A DNA stretch of 6,559 bases. It comes from a bacterium. Lineage in GTDB: Bacteria > Patescibacteriota > Patescibacteriia > Patescibacteriales > Patescibacteriaceae. The stretch covers positions 1-6,559 of the forward strand of contig JAKAFD010000040.1 of NCBI GenBank assembly GCA_021818075.1. The letters run 5' to 3'. The notes under the pieces are model-generated. The model did not search any database. It worked only from the letters and a program-made list of their open reading frames with translations, and had not been told where the DNA came from. This document shows positions 1-4,383 of the stretch, in pieces (positions within the stretch are counted from its first letter, which is position 1; each line of letters opens with the position of its first letter). The translations under genes and the position numbers were made by a program.

Positions 1-596
1 TTAACGGCGGTGTCCCACAGCAAGCCGGATTTATCAATATCGCCGTAAATCACACAACAATAAAAGTTGCCGCTAGAGTCTAAGGACCGGGCCGGTTCCT
101 GGCAGCGCTGACCCTGGATACCGTAATTGGTGCCGAAGTCCAGGCCGGCGGTGGAGGAGGTGGCTTGTTGTTTGTAGGCGATTTGTCTAACCGGACTCAA
201 GGTGCAAGTGACGAATTCGTCGGAAATGGAAGCTAAAAGAATAAACGAGCCTAAGGCCAAGAGCAAGCCCAACAGGCCGCCGATAACCCAGGATTTGCCT
301 TCGGTCACGCGCGCCCCGGAGCCGCCGGACAGCACCCAGATGGCGCCGCCGATGGCGATGGCCACCACGGCGAAAATACCGACGATGGCAATGGCATATT
401 TATAGATAGCGATAATATAATCGCAAATCATCTTGGTGCTGTCGCCAACCGCTCTTTCCTGATAGGCGATAAAGTCGCTGCCGGGGATAGTAATTTCCGG
501 CGTAAATTTGACTGGTTCAACCGCCAGCGCGCCGTGAGCCGCGGCCAAAGACAGTAACAGCAGACTGGCGCCGATTAGTTTTATTTTTTTAGACAT
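1..596 (-). CDS. Type IV secretion-type pilin-like membrane protein with Cys-containing tail (C-terminus off window)
   Basis: The gene begins at the ATG complementary to 594-596 and gives 198 codons before the window ends; there is no in-frame stop, so the C-terminus is missing. Residues 1-25 form a signal peptide: a KK-IK start, a Leu/Ala-rich core and an A-L-A cleavage site before V26. Two hydrophobic segments follow at about 65-90 and 102-124. They are joined by a short polar loop (SGGSGARVTEGKSW), the layout I know from the VirB2/TrbC-like T4SS pilin family common in Patescibacteria genomes. The predicted topology puts residues 26-64 and everything after 125 outside the membrane. Cysteines occur at 58, 131, 165, 180 and 181, all on the predicted outside, so disulfides are plausible. 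Small pilins normally stop soon after the second helix, so the tail of more than 70 residues is an added domain I do not recognise. There is no clear ribosome binding site. The family assignment rests on architecture, not on a search. Confidence 0.72.
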   Translation of the reverse strand, partial: MSKKIKLIGASLLLLSLAAAHGALAVEPVKFTPEITIPGSDFIAYQERAVGDSTKMICDYIIAIYKYAIAIVGIFAVVAIAIGGAIWVLSGGSGARVTEGKSWVIGGLLGLLLALGSFILLASISDEFVTCTLSPVRQIAYKQQATSSTAGLDFGTNYGIQGQRCQEPARSLDSSGNFYCCVIYGDIDKSGLLWDTAV

Positions 597-719
597 ACTG
601 GTAAAATTTTGAATTTCTAATTTTGAATTTTAAATCAATTTTTAATTCGAAAGTTTTAATTAGAAATTAGTCATTCATACTTCATTAGAAATTCAAACTT
701 CAAACTTCTAAATTTTATT
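597..719. repeat. AT-rich intergenic gap with 14-bp inverted repeat and reiterated ATTAGAAATT words
   Basis: The gap between porA and the pilin gene is strongly AT-rich. It contains a perfect 14-bp inverted repeat: TTTGAATTTCTAAT at 608-621 and its complement at 684-697, separated by 62 nt. The word ATTAGAAATT occurs directly at 659-668 and 684-693, and TTTGAATTT-type words recur. This looks like the low-complexity intergenic repeats I recall from Parcubacteria-type genomes; that comparison is from memory. The arms are too far apart and lack a U-tract, so this is not a standard intrinsic terminator. The pilin gene's promoter should lie here unless it is co-transcribed with porA, but I cannot identify convincing -35/-10 boxes. 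Confidence 0.6.
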
Positions 720-1883
720 TTATTCCAAAAACAAAACCTCCCCATCATTTTTCATCTTTAAAAGTTTAATAATATGCTGTGTCGTAATATCCTGTCCGCC
801 CAAGCCGCCGACAACATGCTGTAACCGGCTGTGGCGGCCGGCCAAGGCGGCGGTAATTTCCGCCGACAGCGGCGGCAGCGAACCCGGACTAATGGCTTTA
901 TTAAGAATAATGACTCGTTTATTGGCTAATAATTTTTGACAATCGGCCGTTGGGAAGGGGCGCCAACTTTTTATTTTTAAAACCGCGGCCTGCTGGAGGC
1001 GGGAAGCTCGCCGGTTATATTCCGTCACCGCCGTTTTAATGGTGCCGACAACCGAACCCATGGCCACAATGACGGTTCGCGCTTTGGCCGGACCATAAAA
1101 TTGCACCAGACCGTTATCAAAGGCGGCGCCGGCGTCGCGCCCGCGGCCGGAAATTTTTTGCCAGGCCGCATAAGCTTGGTTAATGGCGCTGCCGGCCTCG
1201 GCTACATCCAGCATTAATTGGCGGCGAAATTTATAAAAATCTTTGGGACCGACCAAATGGCCCGTGGTTTGCGGCTGTTTGGTATCCAGGCGATTGGCGG
1301 CGGACGGCAGCGCCGGCACAAATTTTTTCAACTGGGCGGGCTCGGGTAAAATAACCGCTTCACTCATATGAGTTAAAATAAAACCGTCAATATTAACCAT
1401 TACCGGCAGCTTTAGTTTTTCCGTTAATTTATAAGCCAGAACATGCTGGTCTACCGCCTCCTGGTTATCTTCCGCAAAAAACATCAGCCAGCCGGTATCG
1501 CGCGCCGCCATGGCGTCTTGGTGATCGTTCCAGATGTTAAGCGGCGCCGACACACTGCGGTTGGCGCAGGTGATGACTGCCGGCAAACGCAAGCCGGCCA
1601 GGTTATATAACACTTCCAACATCATTAACAAGCCCTGAGAACTGGTGGCGGTATAACTGCGTACGCCCGCGGCGGCGGCGCCCAAAACAATGGAAGCGGC
1701 GGCAAATTCGCTTTCCGCCCGGACAAACTCAAATTTGGCCGCGCCGGCGGCTTGCAAAGCGGCTAATTTTTCCACGATTTTAGTTTGCGGAGTAATGGGA
1801 TAAGCGCTAACCACGCCGACTTTGAGCCGGTTAATGGTTAAAGCAATGGCTTCGGAAGCGTTAAGCAACTGTGGCTTGTTCAT
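720..1883 (-). CDS. porA: Pyruvate/2-oxoacid:ferredoxin oxidoreductase, alpha subunit
   Basis: This is the 387-residue alpha subunit of the enzyme that oxidatively decarboxylates pyruvate (or a related 2-oxoacid) with CoA to acyl-CoA, passing electrons to ferredoxin in the cytoplasm. It has the normal length for a separate alpha chain. The N-terminal pyrimidine-binding domain shows YPITPQT (28-34) and RAESE (55-59), which supply the Thr and Glu that contact thiamine diphosphate in this family. Next comes TATSSQG (78-84) and CANRSVSAPLNIWNDHQD (106-123), whose Arg109 matches the pyruvate-binding Arg. RDTGW (128-132) follows. The second domain holds VAMGSVVGTIK (273-283), the WRPFP segment (307-311) and the terminal GLGGQDIT (360-367). 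The start lies inside the end of porC (23-nt overlap), implying translational coupling. The enzyme also needs a beta chain and an iron-sulfur delta chain; neither is adjacent. The exact substrate (pyruvate or another 2-oxoacid) cannot be fixed from sequence alone. Confidence 0.93.
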   Translation of the reverse strand: MNKPQLLNASEAIALTINRLKVGVVSAYPITPQTKIVEKLAALQAAGAAKFEFVRAESEFAAASIVLGAAAAGVRSYTATSSQGLLMMLEVLYNLAGLRLPAVITCANRSVSAPLNIWNDHQDAMAARDTGWLMFFAEDNQEAVDQHVLAYKLTEKLKLPVMVNIDGFILTHMSEAVILPEPAQLKKFVPALPSAANRLDTKQPQTTGHLVGPKDFYKFRRQLMLDVAEAGSAINQAYAAWQKISGRGRDAGAAFDNGLVQFYGPAKARTVIVAMGSVVGTIKTAVTEYNRRASRLQQAAVLKIKSWRPFPTADCQKLLANKRVIILNKAISPGSLPPLSAEITAALAGRHSRLQHVVGGLGGQDITTQHIIKLLKMKNDGEVLFLE

Positions 1884-2409
1884 ATCCGGTGGTAAGGGCC
1901 GCCAGATTGGCGGCGATTATTTTTTGTTCTTTGTCGGCTAACTTAGCCTTGACCGCCCGTACGCAATCAGCCAGTCCGGCCAGATTATATTTTTTGGCGG
2001 CCTGACCCAGAATAAACATATTCACGGCCTTGCCTAAATCAGCCGGCGGCTGGCATAGACTGATAGCTTTAACCGGTAACTTGGTGGCGGCGCTAACGGC
2101 GGCGGCGTCGCGTGCGGTGTTAATCAGTAAACGGCTGTGCGTTTTGGCGCCGGCGGCCAAGTCTATGGTTTTAAGCAATAAAGCCTCATCCAAAACTATA
2201 ATTAAATCCGGGGAGTAGATTTGTTGTTTTAATTTTATCGGCTGGCGATCCAAACGGATAAAGCCGGTAACCGGCGCGCCGGTCCGTTCCGGCCCGAAAT
2301 AAGGAAAGGCCTGGACTTGCCAGCCGCCGTAAAAACAAGCTAAAGCCAGTGCGTCAGTCATGGTCACGACTCCCTGACCGCCTAAACCGTGAAGTCTTAT
2401 TTCGTACAT
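1861..2409 (-). CDS. porC: Pyruvate/2-oxoacid:ferredoxin oxidoreductase, gamma subunit
   Basis: This 182-residue protein is the gamma chain of the same 2-oxoacid:ferredoxin oxidoreductase. It opens with the family signature RLHGLGGQGVV (5-15), a glycine-rich turn. The other diagnostic block, QAFPYFGPERTGAPVTGF, is at 33-50. Further family features are the DLIIVLDEALL strand-turn (68-78) and NMFILGQAAK (130-139). The length is typical for a stand-alone gamma subunit. The gene begins 3 nt after the stop of the upstream DsbA-like gene and its end overlaps porA by 23 nt, so the three are probably one transcript. I see no good Shine-Dalgarno sequence; the start is chosen because MYEIRLHG is the normal N-terminus. 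In many bacteria and archaea a small two-cluster ferredoxin gene (porD) sits between gamma and alpha. Here there is no room for it. Confidence 0.92.
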   Translation of the reverse strand: MYEIRLHGLGGQGVVTMTDALALACFYGGWQVQAFPYFGPERTGAPVTGFIRLDRQPIKLKQQIYSPDLIIVLDEALLLKTIDLAAGAKTHSRLLINTARDAAAVSAATKLPVKAISLCQPPADLGKAVNMFILGQAAKKYNLAGLADCVRAVKAKLADKEQKIIAANLAALTTGYEQATVA

Positions 2410-2412
2410 AAT

Positions 2413-3132
2413 TTATTGCAATTCTTTGATTATCGTTTCAAAATCTTGCTCGCTCATTTCGCCTTCGTATTTTTTACCATTAATGAAGAAGGTCGGCGTG
2501 CCGTTGACGCCCAGGTTAACGCTGTCCAGAGTGTCCTGTCTTAGAGCTTCCAGATAAGTTCGGTTGGTTAAACACAGCTTAAAGGCATTCATATCTAAAT
2601 TAAGGCTTTCACCCAAGTTAAGTAAATCGGCCGCTTGGTTGCCTAAAGTGTCTGATTGATTTTGAAATAATTTATCGTGCATCGGCCAAAATTTACCCTG
2701 TGCCCCGGCGCAACGAGCGGTTAAGGCCAGTACCACCGAGCGTTCGCTGGGCGGGCGGTCGCGCCAGATAAATTTAACATCGGCCTGATGTTTAACCATC
2801 ATGGCGCGGATCACGGGGAAATTTTCATGGGAGAACGGGCAGGTGAAGTCGCTAAATTCCACAATAGTAATTTTTGGCCGGGCGGCGCCGAATACATTCC
2901 AGACATTGTTTTTGCCTTCAATTTTCAATTGTTTATCCGGCGTGTACAGCAAGTCGTCGGCTGATTTCTGTTTTTCGGCCGCCGTTTGCTGAAAAATATC
3001 GGCCACCCGTTTATCCACATAGCCAGAGGAGGCCAAAGACAAAACCACCAGACCTACCACCAGGCTGATGATTATCAGATACTTTCTTTTGCGCCCGCTG
3101 GTCAGCCGACCGGGCGGATTAAAATTATTCAT
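2413..3132 (-). CDS. Membrane-anchored DsbA-like thioredoxin-fold protein with CPFS active site
   Basis: The 239-residue protein has a basic N-terminus (RKRK at 14-17), one hydrophobic anchor at about 18-36, a polar linker, and a DsbA/Thioredoxin_4-type domain from about residue 75 to the end. The domain should therefore lie on the outer face of the membrane. Fold markers are ITIVEFSDFTCPFS (88-101), a helical insert with ALTARCAGAQGKFWPMHDKLF (136-156), and the cis-proline loop GVNGTPTFFINGK (208-220, Pro213). The active site reads C98-P-F-S101: the nucleophilic Cys is present but the resolving Cys is Ser. Cys141 and Cys187 are the only other cysteines. Related proteins act as thiol oxidases or isomerases for exported proteins; CxxS versions often act in isomerisation or mixed-disulfide chemistry, so the activity here is uncertain. 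It is the first gene of the porC-porA transcript, but a functional link to that enzyme is not evident. The cysteine-bearing pilin downstream is a conceivable client. Confidence 0.85.
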   Translation of the reverse strand: MNNFNPPGRLTSGRKRKYLIIISLVVGLVVLSLASSGYVDKRVADIFQQTAAEKQKSADDLLYTPDKQLKIEGKNNVWNVFGAARPKITIVEFSDFTCPFSHENFPVIRAMMVKHQADVKFIWRDRPPSERSVVLALTARCAGAQGKFWPMHDKLFQNQSDTLGNQAADLLNLGESLNLDMNAFKLCLTNRTYLEALRQDTLDSVNLGVNGTPTFFINGKKYEGEMSEQDFETIIKELQ

Positions 3133-3160
3133 TGCTTATAGCAAAAAATTCAATTATAAT
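3132..3160 (+). promoter_or_regulatory. Candidate promoter for the xth operon
   Basis: A consensus -10 hexamer TATAAT lies at 3155-3160. A partial -35 (TTGCTT, 3132-3137; only TTG matches consensus) sits exactly 17 bp upstream. Initiation near 3167 would leave a leader of about 45 nt before xth. A weak AGG at 3198-3200 lies 12 nt before the start codon. The assignment rests on hexamer matching only. Confidence 0.45.
3153..3158 (-). promoter_or_regulatory. Candidate -10 box for the DsbA-like/porCA transcript
   Basis: ATTATAAT at 3153-3160 is a perfect palindrome, so the minus strand also reads TATAAT (3158 down to 3153), about 20 nt upstream of the DsbA-like start codon. Initiation would leave a very short leader of about 14 nt. 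No convincing -35 hexamer lies at the right distance (the positions read CTAAAA or similar), so this promoter is less certain than the one on the plus strand. Confidence 0.35.
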
Positions 3161-3212
3161 AAAATTGCTGTCTGTTTTTAGTATATCATTATTTTTTAGG
3201 TAATTAAAGATT

Positions 3213-3986
3213 ATGAAATTAAAGTTGTTATCGTGGAATGTTAACGGTATTCGGGCGGCGGTGAGGAACGGTTTTGTTGGTTTTTTGACCGGTCAACGGC
3301 CGGATATTTTAAGCTTGCAGGAAATCAAGCTGGACGACGCCAAACGCGAGGAAGCCAAGTTTGATTTTGCCGCTTATGACGAGTATTGGTTTCCGGCCAA
3401 GCGCAAGGGCTACAGCGGCACGGCGGTGTTGGTTAAGACCGGCCTAAAAGTTTTAAGCGTCCGCCGAGGCTTGGGAGTGGACGATTTTGATGATGAAGGG
3501 CGAACTCTGACTTTGGAGTTTGGCAAATTTTTCTTAGTCAACGCTTATTTTCCCAATGCCCAGCCGGAGCTGGTACGTTTGCATTTTAAAGAAAGGTTCA
3601 ATTCGGCGATTTTGAATCATGTTAAAAAATTGGAGGCCAAAAAACCAGTAGTCATCTGCGGGGATTTTAATGTGGCGCATCAGGAAATTGACATTGCCCG
3701 GCCCAAGGCTAATGAGAATAGCCCGGGCTTTTCTTATCAGGAGAGGGTGTGGGCCGATAAATTTATGGCCTCGGGCCTTGTTGACACTTTCCGCGAGCTT
3801 TATCCAAAAAAAGTCCAATATTCCTGGTGGAGCTATCGCGCCAATGCCCGCGCTAATAATGTCGGCTGGCGAATTGACTATTTTTTGGTATCGGCTAAAC
3901 TGATTAAACATGTTAAAAAAGCGTTTATTTTAGACGAAATTAAGGGCTCTGACCACGCGCCGGTCGGATTGGAAATTGATTTATGA
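3213..3986 (+). CDS. xth: Exodeoxyribonuclease III / AP endonuclease
   Basis: This 257-residue enzyme belongs to the ExoIII/APE1 class of metal-dependent phosphodiesterases. It cleaves DNA 5' to abasic sites and trims 3' ends in base-excision repair. All catalytic blocks are present in order: LLSWNVNGIRA (5-15, Asn11), LSLQEIK (33-39, metal ligand Glu37), NAYFPNA (110-116, Tyr112), GDFNVAH (150-156, Asp151 and Asn153), GWRIDYF (218-224, Asp222), and GSDHAPV (245-251, the Asp247-His248 pair). WWSYRANARANNVGWRID matches the typical substrate-loop region. The length is that of a bacterial ExoIII with no extension. The start gives the canonical MKLKLLSWNVNG N-terminus. It is first in a plus-strand operon; its TGA stop overlaps the next ATG as ATGA, suggesting coupled translation. 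Because the protein ends normally at that TGA, TGA is evidently a stop codon in this organism. Confidence 0.96.
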   Translation: MKLKLLSWNVNGIRAAVRNGFVGFLTGQRPDILSLQEIKLDDAKREEAKFDFAAYDEYWFPAKRKGYSGTAVLVKTGLKVLSVRRGLGVDDFDDEGRTLTLEFGKFFLVNAYFPNAQPELVRLHFKERFNSAILNHVKKLEAKKPVVICGDFNVAHQEIDIARPKANENSPGFSYQERVWADKFMASGLVDTFRELYPKKVQYSWWSYRANARANNVGWRIDYFLVSAKLIKHVKKAFILDEIKGSDHAPVGLEIDL

Positions 3987-4381
3987 CCGAATTTAAAATT
4001 CACTCACACTGGTATCGCGAAACGGTGTTTGCGGCAGGCATTGTTGCCACCATCGCTTATCGGATTATTATTTTCTTGAATTATCTGCCCAGTCATTTTT
4101 GGTCGGATATCGTTTGGTATATCGGCACCATCGGTTTTATCTGGTATTTTGCCCATCGCTATAATATTGAAAAGCGCCGTTCGCTGATTATTAAAGAAAG
4201 GAAACTGGAAGCCAAAGTGGCCGGCGCCAAAATTTTGTCGGACGACGACCGCCAAGCTTTAGTTCAAACCCTCAAAAGCTTAGAATCTTCCAAAGCTCAA
4301 TTAAACTACATTGTCATCTTTATCGCTTCCGGCTTGGCCTTGCTCGTGGACATTATTATTAGATTGGGCTTGTTTAAATAA
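3983..4381 (+). CDS. Conserved-looking three-helix membrane protein, function unknown
   Basis: This is a 132-residue protein I cannot assign to a characterised family. It shows three hydrophobic helices at about 14-34, 42-58 and 107-127. Between the second and third is a strongly charged stretch (YNIEKRRSLIIKERKLEAKVAG, about 60-81) followed by a helical polar segment (SDDDRQALVQTLKSLESSKAQ, 86-106) that may form a short coiled coil. The positive-inside rule puts this 60-106 region in the cytoplasm. There is no signal peptide; aromatic residues (HWYRE at 9-13, WYIGTIGFIWYF at 45-56) cluster at the membrane edges. It is joined to xth by an ATGA overlap, with a weak GGA ribosome binding site 9 nt upstream, and is followed 2 nt later by leuS. 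I have an impression of similar HWYRE-starting proteins in Patescibacteria genomes; that is recollection, not a search. No enzymatic motif is visible. Confidence 0.8.
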   Translation: MTEFKIHSHWYRETVFAAGIVATIAYRIIIFLNYLPSHFWSDIVWYIGTIGFIWYFAHRYNIEKRRSLIIKERKLEAKVAGAKILSDDDRQALVQTLKSLESSKAQLNYIVIFIASGLALLVDIIIRLGLFK

Positions 4382-4383
4382 AT

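Noticed and set aside
202..405. Plus-strand 67-residue open frame opposite the pilin gene
   Set aside because: It is antisense to a gene with a convincing signal peptide and membrane helices; its Pro/Met/Ala-rich composition is typical of a shadow frame.
3534..3911. Minus-strand 125-residue open frame within xth
   Set aside because: It lies wholly opposite the catalytic core of a clear exonuclease III gene, has no recognisable domain and no promoter or ribosome binding site.
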